DNA of 64,000 nucleotides, taken from the NCBI GenBank assembly GCA_949128115.1, contig OX421966.1:61997416-62061415 (forward strand). The letters are read 5' to 3'. Made by a program: the position numbers and the translations under genes. Within the stretch, counting starts at the first letter, position 1; each line of letters begins with the position of its first letter. Source of the stretch: Anaspis maculata (lineage: Eukaryota; Arthropoda; Insecta; Coleoptera; Scraptiidae). Of the stretch, positions 31,086 through 43,194 are shown in pieces. The notes beneath the pieces were generated by a model. The model did no database searches, had not been told where the DNA came from, and saw only the letters and a program-made list of their open reading frames with translations.

Positions 31086-33506
31086 TTGTCCATCTGGAAC
31101 TCGCTTCACGAAGCTCAAGCCAGATTTACACAATCATACAAGACCGCAGTCGCTATTCCGTCAAAAAAGAACCGAGGTTAAAAATGACGAATTGCGTATG
31201 CGCAAATCGGAGTGAAACTATACAGCTATTAAACGAGAAGTCATATAGCAGAGCCGGAGGGATCAAAGCGTGGCAATTCCGTAAAAGTTCGAGACGCCCT
31301 GTAAATGCCCATATCCAACCACGAAAATAAGCGACAAGAAGTTGCCCCATTACGGATCAATTTGTATATCCGCCTTCGCAGTCGTACAGCCACACCTCCC
31401 GGCATTGAAGAGCAAAATTGAAGAGCTATAAGGGTGCGAGAAGAATCATTATTATCCCACACGTCAGGTGTGGCTGTGCGTGCGGAATTCGCACTTTTGT
31501 TGAATATTGATCTGTCAGGCCATAATGGAGCAAAAATATTGGAATTCCTCGCCCCCACACGCTTCATGTGGAGCAGTAAGCCTTTACGAGCCCATAAAAA
31601 GCCCGATGGATGGGAAGCTGTTGTAAAGTTTCCAAATTAATCGACGCTTGGGAGCTCGTTATAAGAATCACGCCACTGCCCCATCCCCTCTTCAAAAGTT
31701 GGTTTTGGGGAGGGGGGCGTTATTAGCGCGCGAAAGAGATTAAATTCGAATGATAATCACGATTAATACGAAATTTTTAAATACTCACTTTCTTTCGCGC
31801 TCCTTTCGCTGAAGTTTCTTCTTTTTGAACGCCTTCTTGACTCGCAGCAGCAAGAACGCCGCTCTGTCAATGGTGAGGGCGGAGTATTGCTTCTTTTCCT
31901 CCATGCGTCTGCGGTTGAAATATTCAAATCCGGTTTTTCGAAAGCAAGATTTTCACCTCAGACACTGTAGGTACCGAGAACACACAAAAAATATGCCGCA
32001 TTAGAATTTATGAATTCATCAAGCTGCTAAAAGAGGAGAGAAAAAAGCTTAAATTGCATAATTAAATCTGCGGGAGAAATGTGCTTAGCTACTTTTTAAT
32101 TATGCGGTGGGATTAAGGGGTGCGTTGCGTGGTTTTGGGCACAAGGCGGCGTGAAAAATTAGCACGGAGAAAAAGTTGATGAATGAAAAGCTGTGGGGAT
32201 TAATTACGATTTTTTTTTTCGTGGGCCGATACAAAGTATAACAGTGTAGGGATATTTTATGCTCTCGAGCACTCAGTTTCGATTGAAATCGTTAGAAAAC
32301 AAATTGGAACCAATGGAAACTCGCTCGGGTTTGTATTGGTTTCAATGGTGCCTACGAATACCTATTGAATACCGCACAAGTTTTCCATGCCATTGCTGCT
32401 GTATTATGAAATTTCCAGGGAACTTATACGAGCATGTAAATATGCTATTAAAAACCCGATAGGACCAGTAGGATACTCTATTGATACTTGAAGTTCATCT
32501 ACTGTGGGTTGCACCGGGATGTACCTATGAGTTAAAGGAAATAAAAGTGGCAGTTTGCAAAAATTCTGAATAAATTAGAAATCTGTTCTATTCTTGTGTT
32601 ATAGGTCACAAAGTATTCGTACGCATAACTTCAAATACATTTTGTAGCGGTATTCCGCTATAGATAGCTGACAATAGAAGACCAATATAAGCCCAAGAGC
32701 ACGTGGAAAGTCATCTATGGTCTTGATTGTGTATATGGATCTGTATGTAAGCAATCGGCCTTATTATTTTTCAACCACAGCGACCTATTCAGAGTTTTTA
32801 CGAACCGGGCATGAATCAGCCCGTGTTATATTACTTTGTTCTATCACTCTCTGAAGAGGTATCATTTATAATTAAATCAAGCATTCATTGGGTGCCTAAT
32901 CTACCTTCACAAATTCTTGTAAAGGATAGATACTAGGCAATCAGTTCTCAGTCGCAAAAAAAACTTCATTGAATTGTGTGCTAGTGTGTGGTCGTGTATA
33001 TCCAGTCATTATACTGCCATTATTGTTATCGAGGTAATGTACACTTATAAATAGGACAAACATCCATATATTATAATCGTCGCAGGTACTTTTTTCATTA
33101 GAGGGTCTTGTTATTGTCGCGCGATCGATGTACTGTATTGTAGTAAGGTAGATTGCGCTGAGCTATTCCGTCTGGATACCTATACCCCTATCCTGAATAA
33201 ATAATGATAGGTATGACTGGACGACTTATTACCGTTGGCGCGACAGAGCACAATAAGCTTTGTGTGGATTCGTTAAAAAGGGTAGGTAAAGGTACATATT
33301 ATTAACGCCAACAAAAAAAATTATATCTCTTTTAGAAATTATATTTAGACCCATAGAAATAGAGTTTGTATTGTATCTACAGAAATCATGAAAAAAGTTT
33401 GACAATAGCTTTTGTTGGAATTTTTTAAATGAATTTATGACATAAGCTCGCCTGAGTTGGTGCCTTATGGGGTTCTGATTCTATAGGTCTCTATAGAGCA
33501 TAAATA
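31086..33506. other. Unassigned region with one hairpin
   Basis: ACAGCCACACCT near 31389 pairs with AGGTGTGGCTGT near 31459. A T run lies near 32211. Frames of 60-108 codons around 31070-31640 and 32259-32462 lack motifs. TE debris is possible in the first 600 bp because it follows the gypsy RNase H block. Confidence 0.4.
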
Positions 33507-34080
33507 AAGGGTGTTTTTTTTCAGAGGTATAGAACTTCAATCAGCGATAGCGTTGGTGCTTGGGAAGATTTTGCCGTCATTTTTTCATATAAATACTCGC
33601 AAAGGCTTGCCATTTGCTCACACTCACGCACAATCGCACGGCAGCTCGAAATTATTATTTTAAATTCCAATTTAGATCAAAGTTCAATTTTGGGTAGCTT
33701 CTTGGCAAGGATCAGGCTCTATCTAACTAATACGGCCAACGATATTGTCCTCAAGACCTTGGACAGTTCGGGACTCATTCAGGAAAGCCAGAAACTTCAC
33801 AAGCCCCAAATGAAAGAAGTCTAAAGAAGTTGAATTACAAAATCCTTTCGGCCGGTAATTGGAAATTGAAAAAAAAATCCGCAAAAATCACGAAAATTCC
33901 GTATAAAAAACCAAGTTTTATAATCATTTTTGAAAAACTGTCTGGAGTTGTGCGATTGTGCATGTGCATGATCAAATGACAAGCCTTGATGAATATTTAG
34001 ATGGAAAAATTACGGCAAAATCTTCTCAAGAACCGACGCTATCGCTGATTGAAGTTCTATACCTCTAAAAAAAACACCTT
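33507..34080. mobile_element. 574-bp MITE with about 130-bp inverted repeats, TA target
   Basis: The left end AAGGGTGTTTTTTTTCAGAG and right end (inverted) AAGGTGTTTTTTTTAGAG continue into AACTTCAATCAGCGATAGCG and its complement. TA lies outside both ends (33505-33506, 34081-34082), as expected for Tc1/mariner-type insertion. The centre has no ORF. Confidence 0.87.
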
Positions 34081-34082
34081 TA

Positions 34083-36584
34083 CATCCAATGGGAGACGGA
34101 GTTGTGAGATGGATTTACATAATTTTATAGTTTTTGGAGATGCATATTGGATTCCGCAGGCGAAGGTCGCAAAAGTGACGACAACCACCTAGGAGGGAGA
34201 TGCTGCCGGTTTATCAACAATGCGATATGTATTTCGCTTGTAAGTATGTATTTTGCTTGTTTTAATTACACGTTTATCACCATTTCGTCCATTCTTGAAC
34301 ACTGCTCGTTTTTGTATTTACTTTGGATTATTTCGCACGTTTGATTTACCTACATATTTTTCTACTGATTTCTACTGCGTTCCTTCCTTGTGAGCAATTT
34401 TCAAACACACGCTCTGATGTACGTGTCGCCACTTTGTGTTGAATTTGATTTAATAGTCTATGTTTCACTTTATTACGGGTGCTCATTTTGAATTTGTATT
34501 TCTTGTAATTTCTGTAATTATCATTTCTCTATTTTTGTGCCTTTGTATCGCATTCGATTTGAAATGACCCATTCGTGAGTATTTTTCATTATTTATGCTA
34601 TACTTACTTCATTGCGGGTGTTTATTTAATTTGAGTTTGTATATTTGTATTTTATGTCACTGCTGTAAATGGTCATTCACCTGCGATGTTTGACTGTCTC
34701 ATTATTTGTGCAATTATTTTGTGTGTCCATTTCTGTGATGATTGTCATTATTTTTGTGTCAATTTTTCATACCCTCCTTCTTTTGGATTTCTCAAATATT
34801 TTCAAGTTTTTTTTAATATGCTGACTGATATTTTACCATGATGCTTGAGACTATGAGCCTTGATGTGATGACTAATCTTTTCTAGACCATAAGTCGTACC
34901 CATGTGTCATCGATCGCTTCTGTCCAACCTAACTTGACTGTTTATAAAAGTTTTGTTGTTGCAGATGTTATGATATGGGGGTTTTATTATCCAACCGGTT
35001 GAACGATTCAAAAGTTATGAGGAAAAAAAGATTATTTATTCCCAACTTTGAAGGGCTATATCTCCGTTATTAGGCATTTCTCAAATATGTTCACTAGAGA
35101 AAGTCCCCTTCATTTTTGATTCTGTGATGAAATGCATTTGCAGCGACTTTTTACGAACTTACTCTAATACTTCGACGCGAGTAAAATATTTCTATATTAG
35201 GAACAGAATGTAAGTGCGGCAGGAATTCGGATTCTCGCGGGTCGAAGGGGATTCTTGTGTGTGCTTTATTCGAAGCTAGATGTGCCCGACGACGTCCGTC
35301 AAGATTGGTTTTCAGAGGTGGGTAATTGTTTATTTATTCACCAACATAATTTTCCAAACGCTTCTGGTGTGACTGCATTAGTTTTTTGGGCGATTCAATT
35401 TTCGTGTCCCAAATCGCATCTTTCTGTTTCGGGCGTCAATTTCTCTGTTTCCGGGAATTCAGAACAAAGAAGAGGACCGAAAAAGGGTTTTCGCGGTTTC
35501 ACAGCCTAGTTTGAAGCGAGGATGGAAGCACCCTAACGCGTCTCGTGGATTTCACTACTTTTCTGAGATGCCCAACGGCCCTCTTGGCCCTGGACGTGTG
35601 TTGAGTACGAGGTACCCCCGCGTTATTTCCCATGGATGATGTCATACTCGTGTTTGGATCGCACTTCTTTCTCAAGGAACACACATCGGTTCCTCGCGCG
35701 AAGAATTGTAGACACTAAAAATGACGCATATGGGATTTCGTTGTTTCTTTCAGGTTCGAGCTTAAGTGCGTATACGGAATAAAATCCAGGTTCGGGCTTA
35801 ATTTATTTAGTAGTTTTCATTCACTGTTGTCTCACGAATTTCGCGAACTCACTGAATTAAATGCTAGTATTTTTTGACTAATTATGTTTGTTATTATGTT
35901 ACAAAAATGTCTCATGTCCCCTCCGTTCATTTTTGCGCATACGTTGTCTTGACAGTGTTTATTAGTATTTCAAATAATGCAAGCCGCAAGCGAAGTCTAT
36001 TCGAGCCTTGTTGAATGTTGTTGTAAGCCAGCCCTATAACATTTTATTATTTTCTACGCCCCTGAAGTCGTGTAAAAGTTTTGGCTGCTCCCTCCCTGGC
36101 TGCTTTAGGATTTCCCCAATTTCATCAATGTGTCTATGGGGGTCTTGTGTGTGTGAGAGTTTTTGAGGGTTGTTTGGGATTTGACTGAGTCCTGTGAAGA
36201 CGGGATTCAAGAATTTATCCGTTTCCTGTGAAGACGGGATTCAGGAAGGTCGGGCGAACTGGGGAGAAGCAGTTTCAGGTTGTTAAATAGATTGGTAGTA
36301 GCTCTTTGGAGAACTATGTCAGCGATGTGGGGTAGGTTCTTTTCAGCGTCCTCTGGCCTTTACCCGCCAACTACCTCGCCAACTACTCTGTGGGAGCCCA
36401 GAGCCTTGATTTTATTGCATGTGTCTACTAACTGTTCTTCAGTTTTGAGAGATGATGTGTGTGCTTTTGCTTTTGGGGCTTTGCTTGTAAATTCGCTAAC
36501 ATTTGGGACAAAAAGGGGTTCATTACCAATTTACACTGTCTTGATGGTCCATTCTGACATGTTTTCCTTGAAATAATTCTGTAA
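34083..36584. other. Possible upstream part of a diverged long LTR; no gene
   Basis: T-rich tracts (34240-34780) and a GTGTGTGAGAG stretch resemble the style of LTR A and B but do not align with confidence by eye. Two GTCCTGTGAAGACGGGATTCA-like words repeat near 36190 and 36225. Frames at 35255-35509 and 36280-36576 have no motif. Confidence 0.35.
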
Positions 36585-37170
36585 CATATTTCAGCGCACA
36601 ATCAGGCAATACACAGGGGTTTCTTTGGCGTGTTCTTCCCATGTGTGCCTGTTAGCGAATACGTCACTTTTAGTTATTTTTCACTTTCTGTTTTTATGCT
36701 GACAGTTTGAAATGTTTTATGTTTTCTTGTTGTGTTTTATTTATCCTTTTCTGTTTAATTTATCTACATCTTTGTTTTAGTTGTTGTCTTGTTTGTTTTA
36801 CATAGTTGGGAATGATTTTTTTTTATTTCTTTGGTGTTTGACGTTTCATTTATGATATTTATTTTAATACTCTGTCATTTTATAATACAGTCAGTCTCTG
36901 TGAGGTGTTTTATGAAAAGAATCTGATTCATTTTAATTCTGCTGATGATTTCACTCGTGATTTCAAATAAAGAAATATCCATTTTATTTGCTGTCAATTT
37001 GTGTTTCTGTTCAACTTTTAATACAATCCTCATCCCCAAAGTTCCGTTCTCGTCTAGAGAAGAACCTGAATGAAACGACAACGTAAGCAAAACGTAGGTA
37101 AGAGGTACACAAAGAAGAGGAAAGGGGGGTCATGGCAATCATATCCAAGGATCAAAAAGAGGGGAACAGT
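36585..37170 (+). mobile_element. Diverged third copy of the long LTR, 3' part
   Basis: CAGGGGTTTCTTTGGCGTGT, CCCATGTGTGCCTGTTAGCG, ATACGTCACTTTT, then CCTCATCCCC..GTTCTCGTCTAGAG and AGCAAAACGTAGGTAAGAGG follow the same order as 17430-17870 of LTR A. The end reads AAAAAGAGGGGAACAG instead of the TTACACTACA end. Both edges are unknown. Confidence 0.65.
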
Positions 37171-37558
37171 TCAATTCTGTATAGATCCCTCAATTTAATG
37201 ACGCTGGACCGCCTAAGCTGGACCACCCTGTATATTATGCAATAAATAGCTATAACAAAATATGTTCTTTTTTATCCAACACTCCATCAGTTATGATCAT
37301 CACCACTTTCAAAAAAAATATACAGTTCAATTACATTGCTCATTAAAAACAATCATTGAACGTAACCAGTCATTACAGAATCATCGATCTCTCGATTTTT
37401 CACATCAATGAGTCATAAGATTTATATATTATCAATCAGCAATAAGATTGAATTATCAGAATGTAAGATATTACCATATTTTCCCCTCCCCTTTGTTCCG
37501 CATATGCGCAGTTGAGACCCTCCTCAAAATGTGTTTGAACGAACCATCTTTCTCTACT

Positions 37559-37840
37559 GACATGTTTGACACCCTGTAACTTTTGAAGCACACGACGCAT
37601 GAGTGACAGAAGTTGTTTTTCTTGTTTACCATCACAAAAACTATCGATTCAACTGTTTTTGTCTTATGATGAAATGACTTGGGTGAGTTTTTTTTTGGTG
37701 ACATGTTTGACACCCTGTAACTTCTGAAGCAACCGACGCGTGAGTGACAGAAGGTGTTTCCTTGTTTTTCATCACAAAACCTACCGATTTGACCGAGTCT
37801 GTCGCGTGATAAAATGACTTAGGTAGAATGTCGCTATCCG
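37559..37840. repeat. Two tandem copies of a 141-bp unit
   Basis: GACATGTTTGACACCCTGTA starts at 37559 and again at 37700. Both continue through GACGCRTGAGTGACAGAAG, CCTTGTTT..CATCACAAAA and AAATGACTT. ACACCCTG is the complement of the CAGGGTGT motif. Confidence 0.85.
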
Positions 37841-39252
37841 GTATCCTGTCAGGCTGGGACAGGGTCTGCTATGACGGATATGTCATGACAGCTATTTGGG
37901 TTGGGCTCTTTTGCAGGATCTTCGAGTACACCAGGTTCGGAATAACGCCATCCTCATTTTGTATTGTGTTATATTATTCTGTACTGTTTTTTTGTCTTGT
38001 CTGATAATGTTTCTTCAGTTTTGTATTTTGAATGTCTGTGATAACTTGTTGATAATTGTGTTGATAACTTAAGCCATTGATTAAAAAAAGAATTGAGAAT
38101 TATTTGGAAGCCGAATATAATTATTACAGGCTATGATTACAAGGAATTCAAGATTACTTGGTTAAAATCAACTAGAAAAATAATCCAAATATGTCATCTT
38201 TTTATCAAATGGTAGTGTCGATTTCCTCTCTATTTTATACGGTGCAGAAAGTAGAACATTGGAATTAATTGACGCGACTGATTTCTCTAACTTCATGCTA
38301 AATAGCGACTATGATGAGAGAAATTTGATCAATTTTGTATTGATATTGAAGACCAGATCAACCCATGGAGCTAGATTTGATACAAGCGGTGAAAACACAC
38401 TCACTTACGCGGAAATCGACAAGGCATTGCAAAATACGTTATTCGCAATTTAAATTTATTTTTCTCGTCACAAGATGACTACCAAATGCGGATTGGAATT
38501 ATTCAGTGACAACCGAACTACGCAAGTGACATAACAATGAGCAACCATTCACTCTCAACGCATGCCGCTTCTAATAACAAAAATTGGCGGGAAAATTGAA
38601 TCTGAATCGCGAATCACGATCTAGGCAAAACGAAAGAACATAGAGCAATTTGGAAGAGAACTTGAGGACCTGTTCGTTAATCTTACCATTTCGCAACCAA
38701 ACAGCAATGATGCCTCATTCAAAATTTTTGAAGCCTATTGTTACGGATCTTGCATTGGATTCTTTAATAATTATTGAGACGATCACTCAAGACACACGCT
38801 GTTTATTACTGCGCACCACTGTAAATACACGTAAATAATTATAATTCGCGCTTGGGTATATCGCCAGTAAATAACTTATTCTCGCTCTTATCACTCTGAA
38901 TTCAAGACTGGTCTACCGGCCGATCTATTGGTGCTTATATACCTCCGACTGTTATTCTGGGAGTTCCAACCGGTTCTCTAGCTAATTCCACATTCACCGC
39001 GGCATATGGCTTCGAGGCGATTCTCGAACAATCCAACACTTTTCGGGTGTATTTATCAACGTGTTGTAGAGCGGTGGCTCTGCCAATTGGGTTGATCCAT
39101 CCTACCCGCCTGTTGATATCTCTATGTGAATTGAATGAACCAAACCATCGCGTATGTTCTCGAATGCACTAGAGCTTTGCAACTGTTACGACGATCGAGC
39201 GATCTATAATGACCGCGTGTGCTCTCGAATTTATGAGAAAATTGCCATTCGT
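37841..39252. other. Unassigned; possible LTR-like sequence from 38736
   Basis: A TGTTACGGATCTTGC word at about 38737 resembles a gypsy LTR start and is followed by TATACCTCCGACTG-type promoter-like sequence, but no second copy exists here to confirm it. A 64-codon frame at 38259-38453 follows a pyrimidine-rich CGGTGCAG and has no recognised domain. Confidence 0.3.
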
Positions 39253-39945
39253 AATACAGAGTCTTTTTTTAGTGATGTCACAATTTGAATGGCTTCTGAC
39301 AGGCAAAGTAAGGAACTCATCGATTGGGGCATGGCAGCATGTTTTGTTTGACACTACAACCACAGTTGTCAGCCATCAACTTTGTCTGCACGGTGCGACA
39401 GAACAAAAAGTTGTGCTTGGCGATGTAAGGAAACAGTGTTGAAAAGTCGCTTAGTTTTTTCTTTGAAGGCATTTCCAAAGACCAAATATTCACAGACATA
39501 ATCAGGGACACTCGTTATCTTGAGAAAAGAATTAAAAATGTCTGCACTGGAGTTACGTTTCTAGATTCTGTGACACCCGCCAAGCACTGCATTTCTGGTA
39601 AAAGACTTTTTTGGAAAATGACAGCCAACACCCTAAAGTTGCACGAAGACAACTTTCATCGTATCAAAATTATAACTTCAGGTTTCAATTTGTTAAAGTT
39701 TCAAGTGAATTGGTACAGAAATGGAGGAGGATTTTGAATTTCAAAATGAAGAAATCAAAAATTTTCTACTTTCAGGCTCTTGGCACCGTGTATACAAAGT
39801 TGATGACTGCCAACCATGGTTGTGGTGTCAAACAAAACTTGAAACTGTGAACTACAAGATGCTGCCATGCTCTTGTCGGAAAGTTGCGTACTTTGTTTAC
39901 CAGAAGCTTCTGAAATAGTGACATTACTAAGAAAAGACCCTGTAC
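39253..39945. repeat. Inverted repeat with about 150-bp arms
   Basis: The left arm 39253-39400 (AGTCTTTTTTTAGTGATGTC ... GTTTTGTTTGACACTACAAC ... CAACTTTGTCTGCACGGTGC) pairs with 39780-39945. The right arm is open as 39721-39918 (WHRVYKVDDCQPWLWC... CSCRKVAYF) and is preceded by TTTTCTACTTTCAG, a good splice-acceptor look-alike. No protein family is recognised. Confidence 0.65.
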
Positions 39946-40678
39946 TATCAATAAAAAGACAGCAAGAGAGCTTTTCGGCGGGAGAACAAAGTAAATCCGA
40001 ACCGAGACAAGTTTATCAAAAGCCGGAAATCAATCAATCGCGAAATAAAATTACGGAAAACTAACCCAGGAATTACGGAGAAACGATCGAACTCAAAAAG
40101 GCTACGTCAGCGAAGCGCGAGTTAAATAAAAATAGTGTCGATATTAAGTATACGCATTACGCAACGTAATTTTGCTACGCGAATAAGCGAAAATGGTGCA
40201 TGTGGAAATAGTACACTACGTAACAAGTACGGAAAGTGATACATTACGCATGAGTGTGTGAGTTAATGCACGAGGCGCAGCCAAGTGCAGAAATCACACG
40301 AATGAAAGTAAGACACTTTACGGCGAGTTACGTACACTATTTTTCCTACGACCGGGAGAAAATTACATTCAAATTAAGACGTCATTTTCGTGTTCTTCTG
40401 TAACCATAGATTTTATAAAAAACAGTGGATAAATGATAATTACATGAATAAGGGTAATTTTAAATGGGTTTATAAAAAAAATGTGTATGTATGTATTTCA
40501 AATTTTCAAAAATTGAAATTTTCAAAAATTTATATTTTTTTCACAATTTTTAATTTTTTCTCGAAAAACACCATTTTTCCGACCACCCAGATTTATCAAT
40601 ACTGATATTTTCTCATATATTTCAATTTTTTCTTGAAAAACACCGCTATTTTCCGACCAAGAAGTCTGCCTGTGGCTG
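39946..40678. other. No recognised gene
   Basis: TACGCAACGTAA and ACTACGTAAC words recur (40150-40260). Two similar AAAAACACC.TTTTTCCGACCA words occur at 40563 and 40636 just before the non-LTR element. Confidence 0.4.
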
Positions 40679-43029
40679 TTGTTATGCTCGAGCATCTTAC
40701 ATCTTCTCTTTAATGATGAAATTCACGGTTTTAGACAGGGAAGAGGATGTTCTACGGCATTAGAAGAGATACTTAAGACGATTTATAATGCAATGAACAA
40801 AAATCTATTAGTGGCATGTATCAACTTTGATCTATCAAAAGCATACGATTTAGTAGATCACAAAATTCTTTTAGATAAATTATATAGTTATGGGATTAGG
40901 GGTAATATTTATAAATTGATAAGTTCATACTTAAGTGACCGACAACAAATAACCGAGGTCAAATGGGTAGAGAATGGGCATCAGAAATTATACGTATCAG
41001 ATCTAAGTAAAATTATTAATACAGGTTTGCCACAAGGTGCAATAGTGTCACCAAATTTTTTTAACATTTTCATGAATGACCTACCTAACCACGTCAAAAT
41101 TAAAGATTGTAAATCGATCATATATGCAGATGATACAAATCTATGTGTTTGCGGAACAAACGTTGAAGAACTCACTTTAAAAATTAGAACAGCGATGACA
41201 CAAACAATCAACTGGTTTAGGAAAAATAAAATGATAATAAACACGAACAAAACTAAAATTATTGGATTCGGGGTAGCTTTTCCAATTAAAAACGTTTCAT
41301 ATACAAACACAAATTTTGAAGTAACAGAGAATTGTAAGTTTTTAGGAATATTTCTGGACCGAAAACTTTCGTGGATAAACCATATAGAAAATTTAAAATC
41401 TAGATTAGGTTCGGCAATTTTTGTGCTAAAAAAATTAAGATTAACTTTAAATTTAAAAACTTTATTGATGGTTTATCATGCGTATTTTGGATCAATAATT
41501 CAATATGGAATACAATTTTGGGGAAACAGTTGTCATATAAAAGTTATTTTAAAACTCCAAAAAAAGGCAATTCGAGCAATGTTAGGCTTAGTTCAAAGAG
41601 AATCTTGTAGGGAACATTTCAAAGATTTAAACATCATGACGGTAATCTCTTTATATATATTAAATTGCTTGAGTTACATGCATAAACATAAAGGGGAATT
41701 TAGTGTAGGAACTTCTGTCCATAATCATCAAACTAGAAAAAATAACGAAATTAGGGGGGAAATCCCAAAGAATGACATTTTTCTAAGATCTTTTGTACAT
41801 CAATCAATAGTATTATACCGGGTGATCATTTGAAAACTATCCACCTGCAATATCTCCCGATTCCTAGTGCAAATGTCTTTGAGCAAAAACAGGTCGATTT
41901 TTATATCGAGGGGGACATCTAAAACATACATTGGAGAATTTATATCTTGAGCCCCCTTTCCCCCACTCACCCCAACTTTGAAATTTCAAATGACACTACC
42001 TACCTTGCGATGCATCAAATTAAAGAGAATTAAATTCTCTTTCTAAAAAAATTATTTTGAAATTTTTCAACCCCACCCCCTGTTCTTCCTAAAATTCTCT
42101 GAGTGTCCAAGTTAATATTCTTGATCTCCATTTCCCTTCAATACAGTAAACGTCATCCTGCACAGCATCGAAAGAGAAAATTTTCTATAAAAAAGGTGCC
42201 ACCCAAATTTACCCCTTCGCTCCCCCCACCTGACCTCAAAAATTTAAAATGTCAATACCCACTTTGTAATACATCAAATTGAAGGAAATTGAATTCTCTC
42301 CCTGAAAAAATGTTTTCACAATTTTTCAAGCCCCCCATTGCCCCCCTAGAATACTCCAAATGGCCAATTTATTGGGAGAGGGGTAGAAAATTTAAAAAAA
42401 ATTCTTTTCGGAAAGAGAATCCAATTCTCTTCAATTTGATGTATCACAAAGTGGGTGGTGTTTTGTTAAATTTGAGAGTTGAGGTGGGGGAGAGCAAAGG
42501 GGTGAATTTAGGTAGCACTTTTTCCACCGAAAATTTTTTGCTTCGATGCTATCTAGGATGACGCCAACTGAATTGAGAAAAAAATGAGGGGTCCAGAATA
42601 TAAAATAGAACAGTCAGAGAATTTTTAGAGAAAAGGGGGTGGGGTTGAAAATTTTGAAAATATTTTTTTCAGAAATAAAATTTAATTTCCTTCAATTTGA
42701 TGTATCGCAAGGTAGGTAGTGTCATTTAAAATTTCAAAGTTGGGGTGAGTGGGGGCAAGGGGGGTGAATATAGAAATTTGCCAATGTATGTTTTGGATGT
42801 CTCCCTCGATATAAAAATCGACCTGTTTTTGCTCGAAAAAATATTCACTAGGAATCGGGAGTTATTGCAGGTGGATAGTTTTCAAATGATCACCCGGTAT
42901 AACAAAATTCCAATCGATATCAGAAATCTCAACTCAAAATTTTTCAATCAAAATTTAAAAACAATGTTAAAATCAAAAGTATATTATTCATTGGAGGAAT
43001 ATATTAATGACACTTCAACGTGGGAATAA
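40679..43029 (+). pseudogene. Non-LTR reverse transcriptase (no RNase H), split by a palindromic insertion
   Basis: 5'-truncated RT: GFRQGRGCSTALEEIL, CINFDLSKAYDLVDH (catalytic Asp), INTGLPQGAIVSP, the YADDTNLCV box near 41120 and a KFLGIFLDRKLSWINH thumb block. The frame runs to 41815, is cut by the 1080-bp palindrome at 41818-42897, and resumes at 42898 with KIPIDIRNLNS, closing at 43029. Apart from the insertion no stop is seen, so the RT was probably intact when it was hit. Lack of RNase H and the TCTA tail suggest a CR1/Daphne-like or related group; the exact clade is uncertain. Confidence 0.9.
41818..42897. mobile_element. 1080-bp near-complete palindrome, TA target duplication
   Basis: The left end CCGGGTGATCATTTGAAAAC is the complement of the right end. 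Pairing can be followed along both arms to a centre near 42358-42363 (CTCCAAATGGCCAATTT). Each arm also holds two copies of a CATCAAATTGAAGGAAATT block, so the element is four related quarter-units. TA at 41816-41817 and 42898-42899 flanks it, and the host RT frame is in register across the site. There is no transposase. It is best described as a giant foldback of Tc1/mariner-like target choice. Confidence 0.93.
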
Positions 43030-43194
43030 GTAAACTTTTATACAATTACATTTTCTGTTATCATTTTATGACATTTTATTAATGTATAATTGTTATTGTT
43101 TTCTATTATTCTTGTATGTTACCTATATACCTAATTGTTATGTATTCGACACCAGTAATGGTATATGAATAAACATTATCTATCTATCTATCTA
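43030..43194 (+). other. 3' end of the non-LTR element with (TCTA)n tail
   Basis: The region after the RT stop contains GGTATATGAATAAACATT and ends in four to five TCTA units (about 43175-43194). A microsatellite in place of poly(A) is known for several non-LTR groups. Confidence 0.8.

Noticed and set aside
36280..36576. 98-codon plus-strand ORF
   Set aside because: It lies in a region likely to be LTR-related and has no motif.
38737..39060. Gypsy LTR starting TGTTACGGATC
   Set aside because: No second copy, polypurine tract or target duplication in the window; kept only as a remark in the gap entry.
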